Positions 49,691 through 62,360 of a stretch of DNA of 64,000 nt are shown here, one piece after another. Source of the stretch: Siphonodentalium dalli (taxonomy: Eukaryota; Mollusca; Scaphopoda; Gadilida; Siphonodentaliidae); contig CP136064.1 in the NCBI GenBank assembly GCA_032622095.1, forward strand, positions 279,149,614 to 279,213,613, given 5' to 3'. Every line of letters begins with the position of its first letter. The first letter of the stretch is position 1. Made by a program: the position numbers and the translations under genes. The notes under the pieces are model-generated. The model was given only the letters and a program-made list of their open reading frames with translations. It made no database searches and was not told the origin of the DNA.

Positions 49691-50455
49691 TTGGTGTGTG
49701 TATAAGTATACAGCGAGTGGTTGTCATTGGGGCGTGTATAAGTATACAGCGAGTGGTTGTCATTGGTGTGTTTGTATAAGTATACAGCGAGTGGTTGTCA
49801 TTGGTGTGTGTATAAGTATACAGCGAGTGGTTGTCATTGGTGTGTGTATAAGTATACAGCGAGTGGTTGTCATTGGTGTTTGTATAAGTATACAGCGAGT
49901 GGTTGTAATTGGTGTTTGTATAAGTATACAGCAAGTGGTTGTCATTGGTGCGTGTATAAGTATACAGCGAGTGGTTGTAATTGGTGTTTGTATAAGTATA
50001 CAGCAAGTGGTTGTCATTGGTGTGTGTATAAGTATACAGCGAGTGGTTGTCATTGGTGTTTGTATAAGTATACAGCGAGTGGTTGTCATTGGTGTGTATA
50101 AGTATACAGCGAGTGGTTGTCATTGGTGTGTGTATAAGTATACAGCGAGTGGTTGTCATTGGTGTGTTTGTATAAGTATACAGCGAGTGGCTGTCATTGG
50201 TGTTTGTATAAGTATACAGCGAGTGGTTGTCATTGGTGTGTATATAAGTATACAGCGAGTGGTTGTCATTGGTGTTTGTATAAGTATACAGCGAGTGGTT
50301 GTCATTGGTGTTTGTATAAGTATACAGCTAGTGGTTGTCATTGGTGTGTTTGTATAAGTATACAGCGAGTGGTTGTCATTGGTGTGTTTGTATAAGTATA
50401 CAGCGAGTGGTTGTCATTGGTGTTTGTATAAGTATACAGCAAGTGGTTGTCATTG

Positions 50456-51068
50456 GTGTTTGTATAAGTATACAGCTAGTGGTTGTCATTGGTGTGTTTG
50501 TATAAGTATACAGCGAGTGGTTGTCATTGGTGTGTTTGTATAAGTATACAGCGAGTGGTTGTCATTGGTGTTTGTATAAGTATACAGCAAGTGGTTGTCA
50601 TTGGTGTTTGTATAAGTATACAGCGAGTGGTTGTCATTGGTGTGTTTGTATAAGTATACAGCGAGTTGTTGTTATTGGTGTTTGTATAAGTATACAGCGA
50701 GTGGTTGTCATTGGTGTTTGTATAAGTATACAGCGAGTGGTTGTAATTGGTGTGTTTGTATAAGTATACAGCTAGTGGTTGTCATTGGTGTGTTTGTATA
50801 AGTATACAGCGAGTGGTTGTCATTGGTGTGTTTGTATAAGTATACAGCGAGTGGTTGTCATTGGTGTTTGTATAAGTATACAGCAAGTGGTTGTCATTGG
50901 TGTTTGTATAAGTATACAGCGAGTGGTTGTCATTGGTGTGTTTGTATAAGTATACAGCGAGTTGTTGTTATTGGTGTTTGTATAAGTATACAGCGAGTGG
51001 TTGTCATTGGTGTTTGTATAAGTATACAGCGAGTGGTTGTAATTGGTGTGTTTGTATAAGTATACAGC
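50456..51068 (+). repeat. 296-bp tandem duplication
   Basis: Bases 50,456-50,772 are identical to 50,752-51,068, 317 bp at an offset of 296 bp. The period is eight units, four of 36 bp and four of 38 bp. Each copy contains one GAGTTGTTGTTATT double-variant unit. Confidence 0.9.
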
Positions 51069-52340
51069 GAGTGGTTGTCATTGGTGTGTGTATAAGTATA
51101 CAGCGAGTGGTTGTCATTGGTGTTTGTATAAGTATACAGCGAGTGGTTGTCATTGGTGTTTGTATAAGTATACAGCGAGTGGTTGTCATTGGTGTTTGTA
51201 TAAGTATACAGCGAGTGGTTGTAATTGGTGTGTTTGTATAAGTATACAGCAAGTGGTTGTCATTGGTGCGTGTATAAGTATACAGCGAGTGGTTGTCATT
51301 GGTGTTTGTATAAGTATACAGCGAGTGGTTGTCATTGGTGTTTGTATAAGTATACAGCGAGTGGTTGTAATTGGTGTGTTTGTATAAGTATACAGCAAGT
51401 GGTTGTCATTGGTGCGTGTATAAGTATACAGCGAGTGGTTGTCATTGGTGTTTGTATAAGTATACAGCGAGTGGTTGTCATTGGTGTTTGTATAAGTATA
51501 CAGCAAGTGGTTGTCATTGGTGTTTGTATAAGTATACAGCGAGTGGTTGTCATTGGTGTTTGTATAAGTATACAGCGAGTGGTTGTCATTGGTGTTTGTA
51601 TAAGTATACAGCAAGTGGTTGTCATTGGTGTTTGTATAAGTATACAGCGAGTGGTTGTCATTGGTGTGTTTGTATAAGTATACAGCGAGTGGTTGTCATT
51701 GGTGTGTTTGTATAAGTATACAGCAAGTGGTTGTCATTGGTGTTTGTATAAGTATACAGCAAGTGGTTGTCATTGGTGCGTGTATAAGTATACAGCGAGT
51801 GGTTGTCATTGGTGTTTGTATAAGTATACAGCGAGTGGTTGTCATTGGTGTTTGTATAAGTATACAGCGAGTGGTTGTCATTGGTGTTTGTATAAGTATA
51901 CAGCGAGTGGTTGTCATTGGTGTTTGTATAAGTATACAGCGAGTGGTTGTCATTGGTGTTTGTATAAGTATACAGCGAGTGGTTGTCATTGGTGTTTGTA
52001 TAAGTATACAGCGAGTGGTTGTCATTGGTGTTTGTATAAGTATACAGCGAGTGGTTGTCATTGGTGTTTGTATAAGTATACAGCGAGTGGTTGTAATTGG
52101 TGTGTTTGTATAAGTATACAGCAAGTGGTTGTCATTGGTGCGTGTATAAGTATACAGCGAGTGGTTGTCATTGGTGTTTGTATAAGTATACAGCAAGTGG
52201 TTGTCATTGGTGTTTGTATAAGTATACAGCGAGTGGTTGTCATTGGTGTTTGTATAAGTATACAGCAAGTGGTTGTCATTGGTGTTTGTATAAGTATACA
52301 GCGAGTGGTTGTCATTGGTGTGTTTGTATAAGTATACAGC

Positions 52341-52930
52341 GAGTTGTTGTTATTGGTGTTTGTATAAGTATACAGCGAGTGGTTGTCATTGGTGTTTGTA
52401 TAAGTATACAGCGAGTGGTTGTCATTGGTGTGTGTATAAGTATACAGCGAGTGGTTGTCATTGGTGTGTTTGTATAAGTATACAGCGAGTTGTTGTTATT
52501 GGTGTTTGTATAAGTATACAGCGAGTGGTTGTCATTGGTGTTTGTATAAGTATACAGCGAGTGGTTGTCATTGGTGTTTGTATAAGTATACAGCGAGTGG
52601 TTGTCATTGGTGTGTTTGTATAAGTATACAGCGAGTTGTTGTTATTGGTGTTTGTATAAGTATACAGCGAGTGGTTGTCATTGGTGTTTGTATAAGTATA
52701 CAGCGAGTGGTTGTCATTGGTGTTTGTATAAGTATACAGCGAGTGGTTGTAATTGGTGTTTGTATAAGTATACAGCGAGTGGTTGTCATTGGTGTTTGTA
52801 TAAGTATACAGCGAGTGGTTGTCATTGGTGTTTGTATAAGTATACAGCAAGTGGTTGTCATTGGTGTTTGTATAAGTATACAGCGAGTGGTTGTCATTGG
52901 TGTGTTTGTATAAGTATACAGCGAGTTGTT
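52341..52930 (+). repeat. 146-bp (4-unit) repeats marked by GAGTTGTTGTTATT
   Basis: The marker unit, always directly after a 38-bp linker, starts at 52,341, 52,487, 52,633 and 52,923. Spacings are 146, 146 and 290 bp, that is three 36-bp units plus one of 38 bp, then eight units with one 38-bp unit. Confidence 0.87.
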
Positions 52931-54479
52931 GTTATTGGTGTTTGTATAAGTATACAGCGAGTGGTTGTCATTGGTGTTTGTATAAGTATACAGCGAGTGG
53001 TTGTCATTGGTGTTTGTATAAGTATACAGCGAGTGGTTGTCATTGGTGTGTGTATAAGTATACAGCAAGTGGTTGTCATTGGTGTGTTTGTATAAGTATA
53101 CAGCGAGTGGTTGTCATTGGTGAGTGTATAAGTATACAGCGAGTGTTTGTGATTGGTGCGTGTATAAGTATACAGCGAGTGGTTGTAATTGGTGTGTTTG
53201 TATAAGTATACAGCGAGTGGTTGTCATTGGTGAGTGTATAAGTATACAGCAAGTGGTTGTCATTGGTGTGTGTATAAGTATACAGCGAGTGGTTGTCATT
53301 GGTGTTTGTATAAGTATACAGCGAGTGGTTGTCATTGGTGTTTGTATAAGTATACAGCGAGTGGTTGTCATTGGTGTGTGTATAAGTATACAGCGAGTGG
53401 TTGTCATTGGTGTGTTTGTATAAGTATACAGCGAGTGGTTGTCATTGGTGTATGTATAAGTATACAGCGAGTGGTTGTCATTGGTGTTTGTATAAGTATA
53501 CAGCGAGTGGTTGTCATTGGTGTTTGTATAAGTATACAGCGAGTGGTTGTCATTGGTGTGTATATAAGTATACAGCGAGTGGTTGTAATTGGTGTGTTTG
53601 TATAAGTATACAGCGAGTGGTTGTAATTGGTGTGTTTGTATAAGTATACAGCGAGTGGTTGTCATTGGTGAGTGTATAAGTATACAGCGAGTGGTTGTCA
53701 TTGGTGTGTTTGTATAAGTATACAGCGAGTGGTTGTCATTGGTGAGTGTATAAGTATACAGCGAGTGGTTGTAATTGGTGTGTTTGTATAAGTATACAGC
53801 GAGTGGTTGTCATTGGTGTGTGTATAAGTATACAGCGAGTGGTTGTCATTGGTGTTTGTATAAGTATACAGCAAGTGGTTGTCATTGGTGTGTGTATAAG
53901 TATACAGCGAGTGGTTGTCATTGGTGTTTGTATAAGTATACAGCAAGTGGTTGTCATTGGTGTGTGTATAAGTATACAGCGAGTGGTTGTCATTGGTGTT
54001 TGTATAAGTATACAGCAAGTGGTTGTCATTGGTGTTTGTATAAGTATACAGCAAGTGGCTGTCATTGGTGTGTGTATAAGTATACAGCGAGTGGTTGTCA
54101 TTGGTGTGTGTATAAGTATACAGCGAGTGGTTGTCATTGGTGTTTGTATAAGTATACAGCGAGTGGCTGTCATTGGTGTTTGTATAAGTATACAGCGAGT
54201 GGTTGTCATTGGTGTTTGTATAAGTATACAGCGAGTGGTTGTAATTGGTGAGTGTATAAGTATACAGCGAGTGGTTGTCATTGGTGTGTTTGTATAAGTA
54301 TACAGCAAGTGGTTGTCATTGGTGTGTGTATAAGTATACAGCAAGTGGTTGTCATTGGTGTTTGTATAAGTATACAGCAAGTGGTTGTCATTGGTGTGTG
54401 TATAAGTATACAGCAAGTGGTTGTCATTGGTGTTTGTATAAGTATACAGCGAGTGGTTGTCATTGGTGTTTGTATAAGT

Positions 54480-57130
54480 ATACAGCGAGTACGTGGCTGT
54501 CATTGGTGTGTTTGTATAAGTATACAGCGAGTGGTTGTCATTGGTGTGTTTGTATAAGTATACAGCGAGTGGTTGTCATTGGTGTTTGTATAAGTATACA
54601 GCGAGTACGTGGCTGTCATTGGTGTGTTTGTATAAGTATACAGCAAGTGGTTGTAATTGGTGTGTTTGTATAAGTATACAGCGAGTGGTTGTCATTGGTG
54701 TGTGTGTATAAGTATACAGCGAGTGGTTGTCATTGGTGAGTGTATAAGTATACAGCAAGTGGTTGTCATTGGTGTGTTTGTATAAGTATACAGCGAGTGG
54801 TTGTCATTGGTGTGTGTATAAGTATACAGCGAGTGGTTGTCATTGGTGTTTGTATAAGTATACAGCGAGTGGTTGTCATTGGTGTGTGTATAAGTATACA
54901 GCGAGTGGTTGTCATTGGTGTGTGTATAAGTATACAGCGAGTGGTTGTCATTGGTGTGTGTATAAGTATACAGCGAGTGGTTGTCATTGGTGCGTGTATA
55001 AGTATACAGCAAGTGGTTGTCATTGGTGTGTTTGTATAAGTATACAGCGAGTGGTTGTAATTGGTGTGTTTGTATAAGTATACAGCGAGTGGTTGTCATT
55101 GGTGTGTTTGTATAAGTATACAGCAAGTGGTTGTAATTGGTGTGTTTGTATAAGTATACAGCGAGTGGTTGTCATTGGTGTGTTTGTATAAGTATACAGC
55201 AAGTGGTTGTAATTGGTGTGTTTGTATAAGTATACAGCAAGTGGTTGTCATTGGTGTGTTTGTATAAGTATACAGCGAGTGGTTGTAATTGGTGCGTGTA
55301 TAAGTATACAGCGAGTGGTTGTCATTGGTGTGTTTGTATAAGTATACAGCAAGTGGTTGTCATTGGTGCGTGTATAAGTATACAGCGAGTGGTTGTCATT
55401 GGTGTGTGTATAAGTATACAGTGAGTGGTTGTCATTGGTGTGTTTGTATAAGTATACAGCAAGTGGTTGTCATTGGTGTGTTTGTATAAGTATACAGCGA
55501 GTGGTTGTCATTGGTGTGTTTGTATAAGTATACAGCAAGTGGTTGTCATTGGTGTGTTTGTATAAGTATACAGCGAGTGGTTGTAATTGGTGCGTGTATA
55601 AGTATACAGCGAGTGGTTGTCATTGGTGTGTTTGTATAAGTATACAGCGAGTGGTTGTCATTGGTGCGTGTATAAGTATACAGCGAGTGGTTGTCATTGG
55701 TGTGTGTATAAGTATACAGTGAGTGGTTGTCATTGGTGTGTGTATAAGTATACAGCTAGTGGTTGTCATTGGTGCGTGTATAAGTATACAGCGAGTGGTT
55801 GTCATTGGTGTGTGTATAAGTATACAGTGAGTGGTTGTCATTGGTGTGTGTATAAGTATACAGCTAGTGGTTGTCATTGGTGTGTTTGTATAAGTATACA
55901 GTGAGTGGTTGTCATTGGTGTGTGTATAAGTATACAGCAAGTGGTTGTCATTGGTGTGTTTGTATAAGTATACAGCAAGTGGTTGTCATTGGTGTGTTTG
56001 TATAAGTATACAGCGAGTGGTTGTAATTGGTGCGTGTATAAGTATACAGCGAGTGGTTGTCATTGGTGTGTTTGTATAAGTATACAGCAAGTGGTTGTCA
56101 TTGGTGCGTGTATAAGTATACAGCGAGTGGTTGTCATTGGTGTGTGTATAAGTATACAGTGAGTGGTTGTCATTGGTGTGTGTATAAGTATACAGCTAGT
56201 GGTTGTCATTGGTGTGTTTGTATAAGTATACAGTGAGTGGTTGTCATTGGTGTGTGTATAAGTATACAGCAAGTGGTTGTCATTGGTGTGTTTGTATAAG
56301 TATACAGCGAGTGGTTGTAATTGGTGTGTTTGTATAAGTATACAGCGAGTGGTTGTCATTGGTGTGTTTGTATAAGTATACAGCAAGTGGTTGTAATTGG
56401 TGTGTTTGTATAAGTATACAGCGAGTGGTTGTCATTGGTGTGTTTGTATAAGTATACAGCAAGTGGTTGTCATTGGTGTGTTTGTATAAGTATACAGCGA
56501 GTGGTTGTCATTGGTGTGTTTGTATAAGTATACAGCAAGTGGTTGTCATTGGTGTGTTTGTATAAGTATACAGCGAGTGGTTGTAATTGGTGCGTGTATA
56601 AGTATACAGCGAGTGGTTGTCATTGGTGTGTTTGTATAAGTATACAGCGAGTGGTTGTCATTGGTGTGTGTATAAGTATACAGTGAGTGGTTGTCATTGG
56701 TGTTTGTATAAGTATACAGCGAGTGGTTGTCATTGGTGTGTTTGTATAAGTATACAGCGAGTGTTTGTCATTGGTGTGTGTATAAGTATACAGCGAGTGG
56801 TTGTCATTGGTGTGTGTATAAGTATACAGCAAGTGGTTGTCATTGGTGTGTGTATAAGTATACAGCGAGTGGTTGTAATTGGTGTTTGTATAAGTATACA
56901 GCAAGTGGTTGTCATTGGTGTGTTTGTATAAGTATACAGCAAGTGGTTGTCATTGGTGCGTGTATAAGTATACAGCGAGTGGTTGTCATTGGTGTGTTTG
57001 TATAAGTATACAGCAAGTGGTTGTCATTGGTGTGTTTGTATAAGTATACAGCGAGTGGTTGTCATTGGTGTGTTTGTATAAGTATACAGCAAGTGGTTGT
57101 CATTGGTGTGTTTGTATAAGTATACAGCGA
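54480..57130 (+). repeat. Densest zone of 38-bp units
   Basis: GTGTGTTTGTAT linkers occur every one to four units. TGTAATTGG followed by GCGTG recurs near 55,283, 55,581, 56,021 and 56,581, and GTGAGTGG units near 55,420-56,690, so blocks of several hundred bp share unit order, though spacings (298, 440, 560) differ. Reading frame changes at nearly every block. Confidence 0.78.
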
Positions 57131-57514
57131 GTGGTTGTAATTGGTGTGTTTGTATAAGTATACAGCGAGTGGTTGTCATTGGTGTGTGTATAAGTATACA
57201 GTGAGTGGTTGTCATTGGTGTTTGTATAAGTATACAGCGAGTGGTTGTCATTGGTGTGTTTGTATAAGTATACAGCGAGTGTTTGTCATTGGTGTGTGTA
57301 TAAGTATACAGCGAGTGTTTGTCATTGGTGTGTGTATAAGTATACAGCAAGTGGTTGTCATTGGTGTGTGTATAAGTATACAGCGAGTGGTTGTAATTGG
57401 TGTTTGTATAAGTATACAGCAAGTGGTTGTCATTGGTGTGTTTGTATAAGTATACAGCAAGTGGTTGTCATTGGTGCGTGTATAAGTATACAGCGAGTGG
57501 TTGTCATTGGTGTG
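56624..57514 (+). repeat. 518-bp offset duplication
   Basis: About 373 bp from 56,624 to 56,996 match 57,142-57,514. I see one difference: 56,800 G against 57,318 T (GTGG versus GTGT). The offset is 14 units, seven of them 38 bp. Confidence 0.85.
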
Positions 57515-59200
57515 TGTATAAGTATACAGTGAGTGGTTGTCATTGGTGTGTGTATAAGTATACAGCTAGTGGTTGTCATTGGTGTGTGTATAAGTATACA
57601 GCGAGTGGTTGTCATTGGTGTGTGTATAAGTATACAGCGAGTGGTTGTCATTGGTGTTTGTATAAGTATACAGCGAGTGGTTGTCATTGGTGTGTTTGTA
57701 TAAGTATACAGCAAGTGGTTGTCATTGGTGTTTGTATAAGTATACAGCGAGTGGTTGTCATTGGTGCGTGTATAAGTATACAGCGAGTGGTTGTCATTGG
57801 TGTGTGTATAAGTATACAGCGAGTGGTTGTCATTGGTGTTTGTATAAGTATACAGCGAGTGGTTGTCATTGGTGTGTGTATAAGTATACAGCACGTGGTT
57901 GTCATTGGTGTTTGTATAAGTATACAGCGAGTGGTTGTCATTGGTGTGTGTATAAGTATACAGCGAGTGGTTGTCATTGGTGTGTTTGTATAAGTATACA
58001 GCGAGTGGTTGTCATTGGTGTTTGTATAAGTATACAGCACGTGGTTGTCATTGGTGTTTGTATAAGTATACAGCGAGTGGTTGTCATTGGTGCGTGTATA
58101 AGTATACAGCAAGTGGTTGTCATTGGTGTGTTTGTATAAGTATACAGCGAGTGGTTGTAATTGGTGTTTGTATAAGTATACAGCGAGTGGTTGTCATTGG
58201 TGCGTGTATAAGTATACAGCGAGTGGTTGTCATTGGTGTGTTTGTATAAGTATACAGCAAGTGGTTGTCATTGGTGTGTGTATAAGTATACAGCGAGTGG
58301 TTGTCATTGGTGCGTGTATAAGTATACAGCGAGTGGTTGTCATTGGTGTTTGTATAAGTATACAGCGAGTGGTTGTCATTGGTGTGTTTGTATAAGTATA
58401 CAGCGAGTGGTTGTCATTGGTGTGTGTATAAGTATACAGCGAGTGGTTGTCATTGGTGAGTGTATAAGTATACAGCGAGTGGTTGTCATTGGTGTGTGTA
58501 TAAGTATACAGCGAGTGGTTGTCATTGGTGTGTGTATAAGTATACAGCGAGTGGCTGTCATTGGTGTGTGTATAAGTATACAGCAAGTGGTTGTAATTGG
58601 TGTGTGTATAAGTATACAGCGAGTGGTTGTCATTGGTGTGTGTATAAGTATACAGCGAGTGGTTGTCATTGGTGTGTTTGTATAAGTATACAGCAAGTGG
58701 TTGTCATTGGTGTGTGTATAAGTATACAGCAAGTGGTTGTCATTGGTGTTTGTATAAGTATACAGCAAGTGGTTGTCATTGGTGTGTTTGTATAAGTATA
58801 CAGCAAGTGGTTGTCATTGGTGTGTTTGTATAAGTATACAGCAAGTGGTTGTCATTGGTGTGTTTGTATAAGTATACAGCGAGTGGCTGTCATTGGTGTG
58901 TGTATAAGTATACAGCAAGTGGTTGTCATTGGTGTTTGTATAAGTATACAGCGAGTGGTTGTCATTGGTGTGTGTATAAGTATACAGCGAGTGGTTGTCA
59001 TTGGTGTGTTTGTATAAGTATACAGCAAGTGGTTGTCATTGGTGTGTGTATAAGTATACAGCAAGTGGTTGTCATTGGTGTTTGTATAAGTATACAGCAA
59101 GTGGTTGTCATTGGTGTGTTTGTATAAGTATACAGCAAGTGGTTGTCATTGGTGTGTTTGTATAAGTATACAGCAAGTGGTTGTCATTGGTGTGTTTGTA

Positions 59201-62200
59201 TAAGTATACAGCGAGTGGTTGTCATTGGTGAGTGTATAAGTATACAGCGAGTGGTTGTCATTGGTGTGTGTATAAGTATACAGCGAGTGGTTGTCATTGG
59301 TGTGTGTATAAGTATACAGCGAGTGGTTGTCATTGGTGTTTGTATAAGTATACAGCGAGTGTTTGTCATTGGTGTGTGTATAAGTATACAGCGAGTGTTT
59401 GTCATTGGTGTTTGTATAAGTATACAGCGAGTGTTTGTCATTGATGTGTGTATAAGTATACAGCGAGTGTTTGTCATTGATGTGTGTATAAGTATACAGC
59501 GAGTGTTTGTCATTGGTGTGTGTATAAGTATACAGCGAGTGGTTGTCATTGATGTGTGTATAAGTATACAGCGAGTGGTTGTCATTGGTGTGTGTATAAG
59601 TATACAGCGAGTGGTTGTCATTGATGTTTGTATAAGTATACAGCGAGTGTTTGTCATTGGTGTGTGTATAAGTATACAGCGAGTGGTTGTCATTGGTGTG
59701 TGTATAAGTATACAGCGAGTGTTTGTCATTGGTGTGTGTATAAGTATACAGCGAGTGGTTGTCATTGATGTTTGTATAAGTATACAGCGAGTGGTTGTCA
59801 TTGGTGCGTGTATAAGTATACAGCGAGTGGTTGTCATTGGTGTGTGTATAAGTATACAGCGAGTGGTTGTCATTGGTGTGTGTATAAGTATACAGCGAGT
59901 GGTTGTCATTGGTGTGTGTATAAGTATACAGCGAGTGTTTGTCATTGGTGTGTGTATAAGTATACAGCGAGTGGTTGTCATTGATGTTTGTATAAGTATA
60001 CAGCGAGTGGTTGTCATTGGTGCGTGTATAAGTATACAGCGAGTGGTTGTCATTGGTGTGTGTATAAGTATACAGCGAGTGGTTGTCATTGGTGTGTGTA
60101 TAAGTATACAGCGAGTGTTTGTCATTGGTGTGTGTATAAGTATACAGCGAGTGGTTGTCATTGATGTTTGTATAAGTATACAGCGAGTGGTTGTCATTGG
60201 TGCGTGTATAAGTATACAGCGAGTGTTTGTCATTGGTGTGTGTATAAGTATACAGCGAGTGTTTGTCATTGGTGTGTGTATAAGTATACAGCGAGTGTTT
60301 GTCATTGGTGCGTGTATAAGTATACAGCGAGTGGTTGTCATTGGTGTGTGTATAAGTATACAGCGAGTGGTTGTCATTGATGTTTGTATAAGTATACAGC
60401 GAGTGTTTGTCATTGGTGTGTATATAAGTATACAGCGAGTGTTTGTCATTGGTGTTTGTATAAGTATACAGCGAGTGTTTGTCATTGGTGCGTGTATAAG
60501 TATACAGCAAGTGGTTGTCATTGGTGTGTGTATAAGTATACAGCGAGTGGTTGTCATTGGTGTTTGTATAAGTATACAGCGAGTGGTTGTCATTGATGTT
60601 TGTATAAGTATACAGCGAGTGTTTGTCATTGGTGTGTATATAAGTATACAGCGAGTGTTTGTCATTGGTGTTTGTATAAGTATACAGCGAGTGTTTGTCA
60701 TTGGTGTTTGTATAAGTATACAGCGAGTGTTTGTCATTGGTGTTTGTATAAGTATACAGCGAGTGTTTGTCATTGGTGTTTGTATAAGTATACAGCGAGT
60801 GTTTGTCATTGGTGTTTGTATAAGTATACAGCGAGTGTTTGTCATTGGTGTATGTATAAGTATACAGCGAGTGGTTGTCATTGGTGTGTGTATAAGTATA
60901 CAGCGAGTGTTTGTCATTGGTGTGTGTATAAGTATACAGCGAGTGTTTGTCATTGGTGTTTGTATAAGTATACAGCGAGTGTTTGTCATTGGTGTTTGTA
61001 TAAGTATACAGCGAGTGTTTGTCATTGGTGTTTGTATAAGTATACAGCGAGTGTTTGTCATTGGTGTGTGTATAAGTATACAGCGAGTGGTTGTCATTGG
61101 TGTGTGTATAAGTATACAGCGAGTGGTTGTCATTGGTGTGTGTATAAGTATACAGCGAGTGTTTGTCATTGGTGTGTGTATAAGTATACAGCGAGTGTTT
61201 GTCATTGGTGTTTGTATAAGTATACAGCGAGTGTTTGTCATTGGTGTGTGTATAAGTATACAGCGAGTGTTTGTCATTGGTGTTTGTATAAGTATACAGC
61301 GAGTGTTTGTCATTGGTGTTTGTATAAGTATACAGCGAGTGTTTGTCATTGGTGTTTGTATAAGTATACAGCGAGTGTTTGTCATTGGTGTGTGTATAAG
61401 TATACAGCGAGTGGTTGTCATTGGTGTGTGTATAAGTATACAGCGAGTGGTTGTCATTGGTGCGTGTATAAGTATACAGCGAGTGGTTGTCATTGGTGTG
61501 TGTATAAGTATACAGCGAGTGGTTGTCATTGGTGTGTGTATAAGTATACAGCGAGTGGTTGTCATTGATGTTTGTATAAGTATACAGCGAGTGTTTGTCA
61601 TTGATGTTTGTATAAGTATACAGCGAGTGGTTGTCATTGGTGTGTGTATAAGTATACAGCGAGTGGTTGTCATTGGTGTGTGTATAAGTATACAGCGAGT
61701 GGTTGTCATTGATGTTTGTATAAGTATACAGCGAGTGGTTCTCATTGGTGTGTGTATAAGTATACAGCGAGTGGTTGTCATTGATGTGTGTATAAGTATA
61801 CAGCGAGTGGTTGTCATTGGTGTGTGTATAAGTATACAGCGAGTGGTTGTCATTGGTGTGTGTATAAGTATACAGCGAGTGTTTGTCATTGGTGTTTGTA
61901 TAAGTATACAGCGAGTGTTTGTCATTGATGTGTGTATAAGTATACAGCGAGTGGTTGTCATTGGTGTGTGTATAAGTATACAGCGAGTGGTTGTCATTGG
62001 TGTGTGTATAAGTATACAGCGAGTGTTTGTCATTGATGTGTGTATAAGTATACAGCGAGTGGTTGTCATTGGTGTGTGTATAAGTATACAGCGAGTGGTT
62101 GTCATTGATGTGTGTATAAGTATACAGCGAGTGTTTGTCATTGATGTTTGTATAAGTATACAGCGAGTGGTTCTCATTGATGTGTGTATAAGTATACAGC

Positions 62201-62360
62201 GAGTGTTTGTCATTGGTGTTTGTATAAGTATACAGCGAGTGGTTGTCATTGGTGTTTGTATAAGTATACAGCAAGTGGTTGTCATTGGTGCGTGTATAAG
62301 TATACAGCAAGTGGTTGTCATTGGTGTTTGTATAAGTATACAGCTAGTGGTTGTAATTGG
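59201..62360 (+). repeat. Subdomain 16: GTTTGTC and CATTGATG units, strictly 36 bp
   Basis: G22 to T (GTGTTTGTC) and G32 to A (CATTGATG) are the markers. CATTGATGTTTG units at 59,623, 59,767, 59,983, 60,163, 60,379 and 60,595 are 144, 216, 180, 216 and 216 bp apart, giving quasi-regular five- or six-unit blocks. No length variant lies between the 38-bp units near 59,190 and 62,360. No gene. Confidence 0.86.

Larger units (their letters stand above)
1285..54609 (+). repeat. 40-bp unit class (GAGTACGTGG), 25 copies
   Basis: These units have four extra bases, reading GCGAGTACGTGG in place of GCGAGTGG. TACG starts at 1285, 8337, 8413, 10223, 10407, 10519, 11823, 12007, 12119, 15545, 15729, 17907, 18055, 19067, 19431, 20049, 20557, 21425, 21573, 22045, 22411, 33806, 33954, 54490 and 54606. 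Spacings of 148 bp occur three times and 184 bp three times. The coordinates given span the class; copies are scattered, not contiguous. Confidence 0.93.
49401..59200 (+). repeat. Subdomain 15: rich in 38-bp units (GTGTGTTTGTAT)
   Basis: Many tens of 38-bp units with the linker GTGTGTTTGTAT are interspersed with 36-bp units, most densely at 54,480-57,130, along with GCAAG, TAATT and GAGTTG-TTATT units. One 34-bp unit is near 50,094 and two 40-bp units have TACG at 54,490 and 54,606. CACGTGG reappears near 57,892 and 58,038. No gene. Confidence 0.85.
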
